From contig CP099863.1 in NCBI GenBank assembly GCA_024134725.1, positions 863,501-927,500 of the forward strand: DNA of 64,000 bases, read 5' to 3'. The notes below the pieces were generated by a model. That model was not told where the DNA came from, did no database searches, and saw nothing but the letters and a program-made list of their open reading frames with translations. Positions 35,983 to 44,328 of this stretch are shown piece after piece. The stretch's first letter is position 1; every line of letters starts with the position of its first letter. Position numbers and translations under genes: made by a program. This DNA comes from Bacillus sp. 1780r2a1. Its GTDB lineage: Bacteria > Bacillota > Bacilli > Bacillales > Bacillaceae_H.

Positions 35983-36312
35983 TTATACTTTGATTGGTAG
36001 GCGGACGAACGTTTGGTCCGTTCCCGAAGCGGTTAGATTGTCTTCTAATATAAAATCTGAAGCGGCTTCGTTTCTCGAAAATCTCTGAATAAAAGCTTCT
36101 AGCGCCACTTGCATTTCAAGTCGTACCAGCTGAGCACCTAAGCGAAAGTGAGGGCCATTTCCAAATATTCAATGCTTTTTATTTGTAGAACGATGAATGT
36201 CTAGAGTAAAAGGATTGCTAAACATTTCTTTGTATCAATTAATCAGAAAAAATTCTTCTGAACACGTTTGGAATTTTGGTATCTCAGTCACCGGAATTCC
36301 TTCTTGTTTCAT
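35983..36312 (-). pseudogene. Collapsed CYP106-like cytochrome P450 pseudogene
   Basis: The frame starts with an intact ribosome site (GGAGGAAC) and MKQEGIPVTEIPKFQTCSEE, the N-terminus of CYP106A-type P450s. At about codon 30 it jumps in frame to the C-terminal part: NPFTLDIHRSTNKKH, FGNGPHFRLGAQLVRLEM, and ends LPIKV. About 300 codons of the usual 410 are missing. Two in-frame TGA codons (36235-36237, replacing Trp in the family; 36169-36171) and the change of the haem-binding Cys to Arg (codon 36142-36144) make it dead. The joint (YKEMF) contains a shared E-M/M-F segment, suggesting deletion through short homology. Confidence 0.9.
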
Positions 36313-36524
36313 TTTCGTTCCTCCTTCTGAAGAGATGAAAAAGAGCAAATGATTTCTCATTTTTTATACTTTTAGTCTAATATAAAAAGTTGAGCGTAAA
36401 GAAATAAGAAGATGTGAATCATATCCATATGCGGATGTGCTAGGTAAAGCGTATACTTGTAGCTCTACTCAGAAGAACGTGATAGGATATTAACTAGAAT
36501 TGAGGTATAAAGGCGGTATGAAAG

Positions 36525-37178
36525 ATGATTAAAGCAATTGTATTTGACTTTGATGGATTAATTGTAGATACAGAATCAGTTTGGTATGAAGTGTATTGCG
36601 ATATGTTAGAACCTCGTGGCGTACATTTAAAAATTGAAGAGTTTGCGTCTTATATAGGAACAGATACTACAGCGCTCTACGACTTTTTATATGAGCAGTT
36701 TGGTCGTGAATTAACGAAGGACGAGATTGCGAAGGAGTCGTTAAAACGTCATCAAGAAAAAATGAAGCAGCTGGCAGCTCGTGAAGGTGTTCTGGAGTAT
36801 TTAAAAGAAGCGAAAGAATTAGGTCTGAAAATTGGTTTAGCCAGCAGTTCAGACCGTGCGTGGGTGACGTCGTTTTTAAAGGAATTAGATCTCCTTGATC
36901 ATTTTGAAGTGATGCAAACGCGTGATGACGTGGAAAAAGTTAAGCCAGACCCGGCTCTTTATAAGCAAACAGTTGAAAAGTTAGGCGTACATCCTTCTGA
37001 AGCCATTGCTTTTGAAGATTCTGCAAACGGTGCAAAAGCCGCTATCGCAGCAGGTTTACAATGTGTAATCGTACCGAATCGTCTGTCTGCACATTTGACT
37101 TTTGAAACGTATCATTTACGTATTGCTTCCATGAAAGAGAAGTCACTACAGGAGGTAATTGAACAGGTAAGTCATTAA
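36525..37178 (+). CDS. HAD-superfamily phosphatase, beta-phosphoglucomutase-like (YhcW-like)
   Basis: A 217-residue HAD protein. Motif I is FDFDGLIVDTESVW with the nucleophile Asp 8 and the acid Asp 10; motif II Ser lies in IGLASSSDRAWV; motif III Lys is in VEKVKPDP; motif IV is AIAFEDSANGAKAA. The helical cap (about residues 15-85) is of the type-1 beta-PGM kind. Family members dephosphorylate sugar phosphates; substrate unknown. Length agrees with B. subtilis YhcW. It has no partner gene and shares a terminator with the DUF3231 gene. Confidence 0.9.
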   Translation: MIKAIVFDFDGLIVDTESVWYEVYCDMLEPRGVHLKIEEFASYIGTDTTALYDFLYEQFGRELTKDEIAKESLKRHQEKMKQLAAREGVLEYLKEAKELGLKIGLASSSDRAWVTSFLKELDLLDHFEVMQTRDDVEKVKPDPALYKQTVEKLGVHPSEAIAFEDSANGAKAAIAAGLQCVIVPNRLSAHLTFETYHLRIASMKEKSLQEVIEQVSH

Positions 37179-37180
37179 GA

Positions 37181-37210
37181 AAGTGGAGCTAGCATTAGCT
37201 CCACTTTTTT
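37181..37210. terminator. Bidirectional terminator
   Basis: AAGTGGAGCTA pairs perfectly with TAGCTCCACTT around a four-base loop, with a T-run; it separates convergent genes. Confidence 0.88.
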
Positions 37211-38207
37211 ACGGCTCTAAATGTATTTTTGGAAATGGGATGTGAGGAGGCTCTTCAAGCCAGCCTTGCTCAATACTAATGCGGGATGTTTCTTCAGCAA
37301 ATTGTAAGATTTCATTTGTAAACTTTGTATATTTAGCGGATAAATCAAGCCTTGGATTAGTGGCCATAGACATGCCGTAGTTTCGAACGCTTTCCGATAC
37401 CATTGCTGATACGTGAAACATCATGAGCTTTTCTGAAAAAGGTGGTACAGCAGATTTTTCAACTCCATAATCCCATTCCATGATGATGGGAATGTTTTCA
37501 ACCATCAGTGGCTCAGACAGCTGTTCAATATGAGCCTGCATTATATGACGTCCTTTTAGTAAAAATGCTTTAATATCTTCAGAAGTTGCTGTCTGTGCAA
37601 AGCCAAGTAGCAAATCTTTTGCGATTAGATTCGTTTCAATATTTGAAATGAGATGTGATATCTCAATGACAGTAAGCGGTCTTTTTTCATCAAAAAAGTG
37701 ACCCAAAAACATTTCTTTTCCAGCCATATCAGAAGAGTCTGCAATAGGGATTGGCGGGAGCTGAATATATACTTTTTTGGCTAAAAGTAAGTCGGTTACC
37801 TGTTGGTTTAACTGCTCGGCTAATAGCAGCAGTTTTCTGAAAAAAGTCCGAATGTCTTCACGTTTTGCAATGTCTACTCCATATGTAGCGGATAATAACA
37901 GCAAATTGGAAACATGCTTTAAATATAGTAAATAAAACGAATCCGAAAAGAGTCTAGGAGCGTCAACATGTAAATCTTCTTCATTAAATCCAAGCGGAAT
38001 TGGCATGTTTTCTTTTAAAAACAATGCGCTTAAAACGTCTAGATTTCGTTCAATAATATGCTGAGTAGCTTTTAATGACTGCTCAATTTCTTGATCATCC
38101 ACATGGCGCAGAAAGTGTAGTAACGTGCATGAGACAGCTTTATCATTCATGTACTGTTGCCAAATCGCAGCCATTTCAGAAGCGGATAATGGTAAAAATG
38201 TACTCAT
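37209..38207 (-). CDS. DUF3231 family protein
   Basis: A 332-residue helical protein with two similar halves: LSASEMAAIWQQYMNDKAVS with CTLLHFLRHVDDQEI in the first, and TVIEISHLISNIETNLIAKDLL followed by LLGFAQTATSEDIKAF in the second. That duplication defines the Bacillus DUF3231 family; individual copies bear some likeness to CotF-type four-helix bundles. Function unknown. ATG 38207 follows AAAGGAG at the proper distance; the reading frame stays open for another 77 codons upstream but without a ribosome site and overlapping the nei promoter region. Confidence 0.9.
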   Translation of the reverse strand: MSTFLPLSASEMAAIWQQYMNDKAVSCTLLHFLRHVDDQEIEQSLKATQHIIERNLDVLSALFLKENMPIPLGFNEEDLHVDAPRLFSDSFYLLYLKHVSNLLLLSATYGVDIAKREDIRTFFRKLLLLAEQLNQQVTDLLLAKKVYIQLPPIPIADSSDMAGKEMFLGHFFDEKRPLTVIEISHLISNIETNLIAKDLLLGFAQTATSEDIKAFLLKGRHIMQAHIEQLSEPLMVENIPIIMEWDYGVEKSAVPPFSEKLMMFHVSAMVSESVRNYGMSMATNPRLDLSAKYTKFTNEILQFAEETSRISIEQGWLEEPPHIPFPKIHLEP

Positions 38208-38393
38208 AGTATACTCCTTTATAAATATATGTGTTGTTGTTAGTTTTGACCGTTTAGATGTAGATATTCCATTAGTGTAGGGAAAGGAAAAATAACTGTC
38301 TATTTTAAATGTGCTTTCAAGCCTACTCATTCTTGAATTTTCTTTAAAACCTAATAAAAATAGAAAAAGTAAGAGAGTAAAGGAGATGTTAAT

Positions 38394-39215
38394 ATGCCGG
38401 AAGGGCCAGAAATTCGAAGAGCAGCAGATGAAGTACAAAGAGCGATTACTTCTAGGCCTGTAGGAGAAGTATGGTTTGCGTTTGAAGCATTAAAAAAATA
38501 CGAAAGCATGCTTACGGGAGCATCGGTTAAGAGAGTTGATACAAAAGGGAAAGCAATGCTTATTCGCTTTGATAATGGATATACGATTTATTCACATAAT
38601 CAGCTCTACGGTAAATGGTATATCAGAAAGGCGTATCAGTATCCAAAAACAAATCGGCAGCTCCGCTTAGCCATTCACAACGAGCAAAAATCAGCTCTTT
38701 TGTATAGCGCATCGGATATCGAAGTGCTGCTTGATGAAGAAGTTCCTGCTCATCCGTTTGTTTCGAGAGTCGGACCAGACATCTTAAGTGAACAAGTGAG
38801 CGTAGAGGACTTAATTGAACGTTTTACAAGCAAAGCATTTTATCGCCGAAAATGGACGTCTCTATTGCTTGACCAGAGCTTTGTAGCGGGCATTGGGAAT
38901 TATTTGCGCAGTGAGATCCTGTTTTTAGCAGGTATTCACCCGGATAAGCGACCTTGTGATTGTACAGAAAAGCAGATTAAAAAAGCTGCGGAAGCAACAA
39001 TTTTGCTAATGCAGCAGTCGTATGAAACGGGGGGGATTACAAACGATTTGTCTTTAGTTGAAAAGTTAAAGGAAAAAGGAGTAAAACGCTCTGCTTATCG
39101 ACACTGGGTATTTAACCGAGAGGGAGAAGCGTGTCGAATAGATGGAACGGAAATTCAAAAAATTCCTGCTGCTTCGAGGCGGTTGTATTACTGTCCAACT
39201 TGCCAAAAGAAGTAA
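38394..39215 (+). CDS. nei: Endonuclease VIII-type DNA glycosylase (Nei)
   Basis: A 273-residue Fpg/Nei family bifunctional glycosylase/AP lyase. MPEGPEIRRAAD starts it, with the catalytic Pro 2 and Glu 3 after Met removal. The H2TH domain has FVAGIGNYLRSEILFLAGIHP. The C-terminal zinc finger should hold four Cys; here the residues are Cys 247, Asp 250, Cys 267, Cys 270 (ACRIDGTEI and YYCPTCQ), so one Cys is Asp. It acts on oxidised pyrimidines. GGAGATG precedes the start. It is divergent from the DUF3231 gene. Confidence 0.92.
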   Translation: MPEGPEIRRAADEVQRAITSRPVGEVWFAFEALKKYESMLTGASVKRVDTKGKAMLIRFDNGYTIYSHNQLYGKWYIRKAYQYPKTNRQLRLAIHNEQKSALLYSASDIEVLLDEEVPAHPFVSRVGPDILSEQVSVEDLIERFTSKAFYRRKWTSLLLDQSFVAGIGNYLRSEILFLAGIHPDKRPCDCTEKQIKKAAEATILLMQQSYETGGITNDLSLVEKLKEKGVKRSAYRHWVFNREGEACRIDGTEIQKIPAASRRLYYCPTCQKK

Positions 39216-39433
39216 GCATACAAAAGCCGGAAATCTTAATTCCAATAGCTTGTCCCTAGTTTTGTATAATCGGCAGGGTTCTCAATTTTCTATGAAAGGT
39301 TAAACATAGCTCTTTTATTAGTGTAGAGGTCAAATTGGAATTCTGTAAATTATATTGAAGTATATGAGGTAGTGTGGTACAACTAATAGAGATAATAATC
39401 AGATAGCTTTACAAATAAATAGTCATTATTAAA
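39216..39433. other. Intergenic region before the TPP riboswitch
   Basis: 218 bases of AT-rich sequence between nei and the riboswitch; it must hold the promoter of the thiamin operon. A possible pair of hexamers (TTGAAG at 39354, no good -10 at 17) is not convincing. No other feature. Confidence 0.3.
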
Positions 39434-39520
39434 CCACTAGGGGTGCTTTTTGAAGCTGAGAGAGACATGGTCTTAACCCTTATAACCTGAACTAGGTAAT
39501 ACTAGCGTAGGAAAGAGGTA
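39434..39520 (+). ncRNA. TPP riboswitch (THI element)
   Basis: The conserved blocks are in order: AGGGGTGC at 39439-39446, GCTGAGAGAGAC at 39454-39465, AACCCTTATAACCTGAAC at 39475-39492 and GGTAATACTAGCGTAGGAA at 39495-39513, which is the standard TPP-binding aptamer. It is followed by a stem (39541-39559) and a strong intrinsic terminator (39578-39612) before the salvage operon, so TPP probably ends transcription early. Confidence 0.95.
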
Positions 39521-39577
39521 TTGTGTGCTACATCTATGGACTTTTACAGGATGTAAAAGGGATATATGTGTATATTC

Positions 39578-39612
39578 AAGCGCTTCTTTTCTATGAAAAG
39601 AAGCGCTTTTTT
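39578..39612 (+). terminator. Riboswitch-controlled terminator
   Basis: AAGCGCTTCTTTT pairs perfectly with AAAAGAAGCGCTT around a five-base loop, then TTTTA. It lies between the TPP aptamer and ylmB; a perfect eight-base-pair hairpin (CTTTTACA/TGTAAAAG, 39541-39559) lies between and may belong to the switching structure. Confidence 0.9.
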
Positions 39613-39638
39613 ATGTGGTTTAGAGGGAGGGGATTAGT

Positions 39639-40919
39639 ATGAACATTACAGATGTGGTAGAGCAGGTGGATACTAGACAAGATGAACTTATTGAGCTTTT
39701 GACCAAGCTCGTCTCGTATAAAACACCAGCACCACCTGCACGTAATACAAAAGAAGCGCAGATATATATTGCAGAGCTGTTGGAAAGCTATGGTTTTGAA
39801 ATTGATATGTGGGACGTGTACCCAAATGATCCTAACGTTGTAGGAACGTTAAAAGGAACAAATCAAAGCGAATATCAGAGTTTAATTATTAATGGACATA
39901 TTGATGTTGCGGCAGTCAACGAAGGCGAAGCATGGGATATAAGTCCTTTCCAAACGAAATTTGAAGAAGGATTCATAATGGGGAGAGGCGTTGCTGATAT
40001 GAAAGGTGGACTCGCTGGAGCGCTGTTTGCCATTAAGCTTCTACGTGAAGCTGGAATGGAATTTCCGGGGGATTTAACCTTTCAATCGGTTATCGGGGAA
40101 GAGGTTGGAGAAGCTGGGACCCTTGAATGCTGCAAGCGAGGATACAGTGCAGACTTTGCGATTGTGGTTGATACAAGTGAGCTGCAAATCCAAGGTCAAG
40201 GTGGAGTCATTACGGGGTGGATAACCGTGAAAAGTAAGCAAACATATCATGATGCCACAAGAAGGCAAATGATTCATGCAGGGGGCGGCTTATTAGGAGC
40301 CAGTGCAATTGAAAAAATGGCGAAATTAATTGGTGCACTGCAGGAGCTTGAGCGCCACTGGGCTGTTGTCAAAAGCTATCCCGGTTTTCCGGTTGGAACA
40401 AATACAATCAATCCAGCTGTTATTGAAGGTGGCCGCAACGCAGCCTTTATCGCAGACGAATGCAGGCTGTGGGTGACCGTTCATTATTATCCAAATGAAT
40501 CATATGAAGAGGTAATGAAAGAAGTAGAAGACTATCTGTTACAGGTTGCAAAAGCAGATCCGTGGCTAAGAGAAAATCCTCCAACGTTTAAGTGGGGAGG
40601 CACATCAATGATTGAAGATAGAGGAGAAATTTTCCCTGCATTTGAAGTAGATAAAAATCATCCAGCAGTTCACTCGTTAGTCGGTGCTCATAGAGAAGTA
40701 ACAATGAAAGAAGCGCATATCAACGTTTCGCCAACGGTTACGGACGGTGGCTGGCTAGCTGATGCAGGTATAGCTACAGCTATTTATGGTCCAGGAGACT
40801 TAACGGAGGCTCACTCTGTTAATGAAAAGCTATCTGTTAATCAATTGCTTGATTACACGAAAGTGATGGTTCAATTTATTTATGAATGGCTACATACAAA
40901 AAAGGAGAATGCAAAATGA
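39639..40919 (+). CDS. ylmB: N-formyl-4-amino-5-aminomethyl-2-methylpyrimidine deformylase YlmB
   Basis: A 426-residue M20-family metallohydrolase, exactly the length of B. subtilis YlmB. Metal-binding residues are in INGHIDVA (His, Asp), GRGVADMKGG (Asp), VIGEEVGEAGT (Glu-Glu) and the C-terminal DLTEAHSVNEKL (His). The lid/dimerisation domain runs about 180-300. YlmB removes the formyl group from the pyrimidine derived from degraded thiamin; TenA then makes the usable hydroxymethylpyrimidine. The TPP riboswitch upstream and TenA downstream (overlapping ATGA) decide this call over acetylornithine deacetylase or succinyl-diaminopimelate desuccinylase. Confidence 0.93.
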   Translation: MNITDVVEQVDTRQDELIELLTKLVSYKTPAPPARNTKEAQIYIAELLESYGFEIDMWDVYPNDPNVVGTLKGTNQSEYQSLIINGHIDVAAVNEGEAWDISPFQTKFEEGFIMGRGVADMKGGLAGALFAIKLLREAGMEFPGDLTFQSVIGEEVGEAGTLECCKRGYSADFAIVVDTSELQIQGQGGVITGWITVKSKQTYHDATRRQMIHAGGGLLGASAIEKMAKLIGALQELERHWAVVKSYPGFPVGTNTINPAVIEGGRNAAFIADECRLWVTVHYYPNESYEEVMKEVEDYLLQVAKADPWLRENPPTFKWGGTSMIEDRGEIFPAFEVDKNHPAVHSLVGAHREVTMKEAHINVSPTVTDGGWLADAGIATAIYGPGDLTEAHSVNEKLSVNQLLDYTKVMVQFIYEWLHTKKENAK

Positions 40920-41587
40920 AATTTAGTGAACGTTTGTATGAAAAAGTAAAGCCGATTTGGAAGCAAACGCATGAGCATCCTTTTGTAAAAGGAATGGGAG
41001 AAGGAACGTTAGAACAAGATAAGTTTCGCTTTTATATGGTGCAAGATTACGTGTATTTGATTGACTATGCGAAGCTGTTTGCTCTTGGAGCAGTAAAAGC
41101 AACAGATGTTCAAACAATGGGGAAATTTGCAGCGTTATTACATTCAACAATGAATGAAGAGATGGAGTTACATAGACAATATGCAAAGCGTTTTTTAATT
41201 ACCCCTGAAGAGTTAGAAACAGCAGAGGCAGCTCCAACAACGCTTGCTTACACGCACTACATGCTTCATGTTTCTCAAAACGGAACCTTAGCGGAACTTG
41301 TTGCGGCACTCCTGCCTTGCATGTGGAGCTATTGGGAGATTGGAAAAGAGCTTCGCACCAAGCCTGGTGCAAAGCATGAACTTTATAGTGAATGGATTGA
41401 TATGTACAGCTCAGCTGAATTTGGTGAACTGGCGACTTGGTGTATTGATTTAATGGATCAACTAGCAGAAGGAAAATCAGAAGCAGATCTTACTAAGTTA
41501 GAAGAAATTTTTATTAATACGACGCGCTTTGAATACTTATTCTGGGATATGGCTTACGAAAAAGCGATGTGGCCTGTTCATGTATAA
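40916..41587 (+). CDS. tenA: Thiaminase II / aminopyrimidine aminohydrolase TenA
   Basis: A 223-residue all-helical TenA protein. Cys 135 (LLPCMWSYWEIG) matches the catalytic Cys of B. subtilis TenA; Asp and Tyr residues of the pocket are in MVQDYVYLIDYAKLFA, and the C-terminal Glu is in FEYLFWDMAYE. TenA hydrolyses aminomethyl-pyrimidine to hydroxymethyl-pyrimidine. The start ATG overlaps the ylmB stop by four bases and follows AAAGGAGA, supporting coupling; the longer frame from 40886 is an artefact. Confidence 0.94.
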   Translation: MKFSERLYEKVKPIWKQTHEHPFVKGMGEGTLEQDKFRFYMVQDYVYLIDYAKLFALGAVKATDVQTMGKFAALLHSTMNEEMELHRQYAKRFLITPEELETAEAAPTTLAYTHYMLHVSQNGTLAELVAALLPCMWSYWEIGKELRTKPGAKHELYSEWIDMYSSAEFGELATWCIDLMDQLAEGKSEADLTKLEEIFINTTRFEYLFWDMAYEKAMWPVHV

Positions 41588-42344
41588 AAAGGCTTTGGAG
41601 TTTGAAACGGTGACTTTTTCATATGAAGAAAGCAGAGGAGCGATCTTGGAATCTCTTAATTTTGATATTGAAGAAGGAGAATTTGTAAGCATTGTCGGCG
41701 CAAGCGGTTCCGGAAAGAGCACGTTATTTCGCCTTATTACCGGGTTAGAGATAGAGCAGGCGGGACGAATTTTAATTAATAATCAGCAGCACCACAATCG
41801 CTTTGGGCATGTGGGATACATGCCTCAAGAAGATCTTCTTTTACCTTGGAGGACCATTCTAGATAACGCTGCTTTGCCTTTAGAGTTAAAAGGGGTACCA
41901 AAAGACGAAGCGTATATACAAGCAAAAGAACTGCTCAGTGAATTTGGTTTAAAAGGATATGAACAGAGGTTTCCATCTGATTTATCAGGAGGAATGAAGC
42001 AGCGTGTTTCATTCCTACGCACGGTACTGAGTGGCTCGAACGTGCTTTTGCTGGACGAACCGTTCAGTGCTTTGGATGCTATTACTCGTCTATCCATGCA
42101 GGAGTGGCTCCTTGAGCAGTGGCAAAAGCGTAATCAAACCATTTTGTTTATCACGCATGATGTGCAGGAAGCGTTGTTCTTATCAGACCGTATTTTTATC
42201 TTTGATAAGCAACCTTTAAAGGGATTTAAACAAGTGAAGGTACCTCTTGAAAGACCAAGAGCTCTGCAGGACATAGATCGACCAGAGATTGTAAAGCTGA
42301 AGCACCAACTAATGCAAGAGCTCAGGATGAAGGTGGATGCATGA
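41580..42344 (+). CDS. thiZ: ABC transporter ATPase ThiZ
   Basis: A 254-residue ABC ATPase: Walker A GASGSGKST, Q-loop in GYMPQEDLLLPWRT, signature DLSGGMKQRVSF, Walker B VLLLDEPFSALDA, switch His ITHDVQEALFLSD. It resembles the NitT/TauT-type ATPases. In Bacillus the ThiXYZ system imports formylaminopyrimidine for salvage. Start at 41580 overlaps the tenA stop by eight bases (ATGTATAA), and its end overlaps thiX (ATGA). An upstream in-frame ATG at 41529 lies inside tenA and is less likely. Confidence 0.9.
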   Translation: MYKKALEFETVTFSYEESRGAILESLNFDIEEGEFVSIVGASGSGKSTLFRLITGLEIEQAGRILINNQQHHNRFGHVGYMPQEDLLLPWRTILDNAALPLELKGVPKDEAYIQAKELLSEFGLKGYEQRFPSDLSGGMKQRVSFLRTVLSGSNVLLLDEPFSALDAITRLSMQEWLLEQWQKRNQTILFITHDVQEALFLSDRIFIFDKQPLKGFKQVKVPLERPRALQDIDRPEIVKLKHQLMQELRMKVDA

Positions 42345-43093
42345 AAAGGATACAAGAGTGGAGCTTACCTATTGTTTTAACGTTCGTATTACTAATTATT
42401 TGGCAGGTTACCGCTTATATTGTGGGAATGCCCTTTATTTTACCATCTCCAGTTGAAGTGTGTGTGAGAATATGGGAGCTAAAGGAAGTGCTTTTCATTG
42501 AACATTTACCTTCAACGTTACTGATTATTTTAATAGGTTTAGCTATTTCGATTGTTGTAGGCGTCTTAGTTGCAACTTGGATGAATAACAACAAAACCAT
42601 CGAGCGGGCTATCTATCCTATTTTAGTAGCTTCACAAACTATTCCAATCATAGCGTTAGCGCCTATTTTTGTACTTTGGTTTGGCTATTCCATCTGGAGC
42701 AAAGTAGTGGTAACGGTCTTAATTACATTTTTTCCTATTACCGTGAACACGTTTGATGGTCTTCGCTCAACGAGACGTGAACACGTTGAACTTTTAAAAA
42801 CGATGGGAGCGACCAAGCGAGACCTTTTTATGAAGCTAAGCGTACCAGCCGCTTTACCTCATTTTTATTCAGGCTTAAAGGTAGCGGTAACCTTAAGCGT
42901 TATTGGAGCTGCTATCGGTGAGTGGCTCGGTGCACAAGCAGGTTTAGGTTATTTCAGTCGACGAATGATGACACAGTTTGATGGAGCCGGTGTATTCGCT
43001 CCAATCGTTGTGTTATCTCTTATTGGCATCATCTCTTTTATTGGCATTACATGGATTGAACGTAGATCACTAAAATGGAGGAAAGCTAAATGA
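42341..43093 (+). CDS. thiX: ABC transporter permease ThiX
   Basis: A 250-residue permease with six predicted helices and the binding-protein-dependent transport EAA-type loop: EHVELLKTMGATKRDLFMKLSVPAALPHFYSGLKVA. The overall pattern is that of SsuC/TauC-type permeases. It overlaps thiZ and thiY by four bases each, so the three subunits are co-translated. It would form the channel for formylaminopyrimidine. Confidence 0.92.
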   Translation: MKRIQEWSLPIVLTFVLLIIWQVTAYIVGMPFILPSPVEVCVRIWELKEVLFIEHLPSTLLIILIGLAISIVVGVLVATWMNNNKTIERAIYPILVASQTIPIIALAPIFVLWFGYSIWSKVVVTVLITFFPITVNTFDGLRSTRREHVELLKTMGATKRDLFMKLSVPAALPHFYSGLKVAVTLSVIGAAIGEWLGAQAGLGYFSRRMMTQFDGAGVFAPIVVLSLIGIISFIGITWIERRSLKWRKAK

Positions 43094-44091
43094 AAAAATG
43101 GCTAGTTAGTTTATCACTGCTGCTTTTAGTAGTAACGACTGCTTGTAGTAAAGATGAAACAAGTTCAGCAACTCATAAGAAAGAATTAAAAGAAATATCG
43201 GTAATGTTGGATTGGTATCCAAATGCTGTACATAGCTTTTTATACGTTGCACAAGAAAAAGGCTATTTTGAAGAGGAAGGTGTAAAAGTAGACATTCAAT
43301 ATCCAGCCAATCCAACTGATCCGTTAAACTTAGCAGCGACAGGTAAAATTACGTTAGGATTTTACTATCAGCCAGATGTCGTAATGGCAAGGGCTAACGA
43401 AAATGTTCCCGTAAAGTCAGTAGGAGCGATTGTTCGTTCTCCATTAAATCACGTTGTCTTTTTGGATGAAAGTCCTGTTAAGCGTCCAAAAGATTTAGAA
43501 GGAAAGACAGTGGGATATACAGGAATTCCTTTAAATGAAGCGCTGCTGAAAAAGATGATTAAAACAGATGGAGGGAATCCGGACAAGGTTAAAATGGCTG
43601 ACGTAGGCTTTGAATTAGGATCTTCAGTTGTAACGAAAAAAGTCGACGCGGTAATCGGTGCATATATTAATCACGAAGTTCCTGTTTTGAAAGACAAAGG
43701 GTATGATACGCGCTACTTTAACCCAACAGATTATGGTGTTCCTAATTATTATGAGCTAGTAGCAGTAACGAGCGATCGTACATGGGACACAGATGAAGAA
43801 TCTATTCGCGCGTTTTGGAAAGCAGCAACAAAGGGCTATGAGTTTATGAATGAACATCCGGATGAAGCTCTTGACATTTTATTAAGCAATCAAGACAAAG
43901 CGAACTTTCCATTAGTGGAAGGAGTAGAAAAGCAAAGCCTTGATATCTTGCTTCCAAAGATGGAATCAGCTGAAGGGTTTGGCAGTCAGACAGCGAAGTC
44001 TTGGGAAGAAACGGCGAAGTGGTTAAAGGATTCCGGTTTAATTAAAAAAGAACCCAAGGCAGAAGATATGTTTATAAATCTCACAAATTAA
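43090..44091 (+). CDS. thiY: Thiamin-pyrimidine-binding lipoprotein ThiY
   Basis: A 333-residue NMT1/THI5-like binding protein. A signal peptide ends at TTAC (Cys 19); then VMLDWYPNAVHSFLYVAQEKGYF, a classic NMT1 opening, and GKTVGYTGIP near residue 140. In Bacillus halodurans ThiY binds N-formyl-aminomethyl-pyrimidine, product of thiamin breakdown in soil. Together with ylmB and tenA it completes the salvage operon; no phosphomethylpyrimidine kinase gene is in view. The operon ends at the following palindromic terminator. Confidence 0.92.
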   Translation: MKKWLVSLSLLLLVVTTACSKDETSSATHKKELKEISVMLDWYPNAVHSFLYVAQEKGYFEEEGVKVDIQYPANPTDPLNLAATGKITLGFYYQPDVVMARANENVPVKSVGAIVRSPLNHVVFLDESPVKRPKDLEGKTVGYTGIPLNEALLKKMIKTDGGNPDKVKMADVGFELGSSVVTKKVDAVIGAYINHEVPVLKDKGYDTRYFNPTDYGVPNYYELVAVTSDRTWDTDEESIRAFWKAATKGYEFMNEHPDEALDILLSNQDKANFPLVEGVEKQSLDILLPKMESAEGFGSQTAKSWEETAKWLKDSGLIKKEPKAEDMFINLTN

Positions 44092-44095
44092 TGAA

Positions 44096-44129
44096 ACATA
44101 AAAACGCATCGATTGATGCGTTTTTATGT
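44096..44129 (+). terminator. Terminator of the thiamin salvage operon
   Basis: ACATAAAAACGCATC pairs perfectly with GATGCGTTTTTATGT around a four-base loop; the right arm holds the T-run. Confidence 0.9.
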
Positions 44130-44221
44130 TTAAACAGGGAATAAAATGATAGTCGATAACAAAAAGTATATAGAAATTCAATTTCTATATTAAATATGAA
44201 GAAAAATATTTTAAATTATAA

Positions 44222-44292
44222 TTGACCTACTGTTTGTGAGTATGATAACATTAATCAGAACTTAATGACCGTATTTGTTTTTTGGTCAAACG
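44222..44292 (+). promoter_or_regulatory. Promoter and inverted-repeat operator of the YhgE/Pip gene
   Basis: TTGACC (44222-44227) with TAACAT at an 18-base spacing (44246-44251) forms a candidate promoter. Just after it, GACCGTATTTG (44267-44277) and CAAACGGTC (44284-44292) form an inverted repeat of the kind bound by TetR-type dimers, although no such regulator lies in this window. Confidence 0.5.
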
Positions 44293-44328
44293 GTCGATTT
44301 AACTGAAAAGCTATTGGGGGATTTAACG

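Noticed and set aside
38208-38438. N-terminal extension of the DUF3231 protein
   Set aside because: The frame is open, but the first start has no ribosome site and overlaps the start region of nei; ATG at 38207 has a good one.
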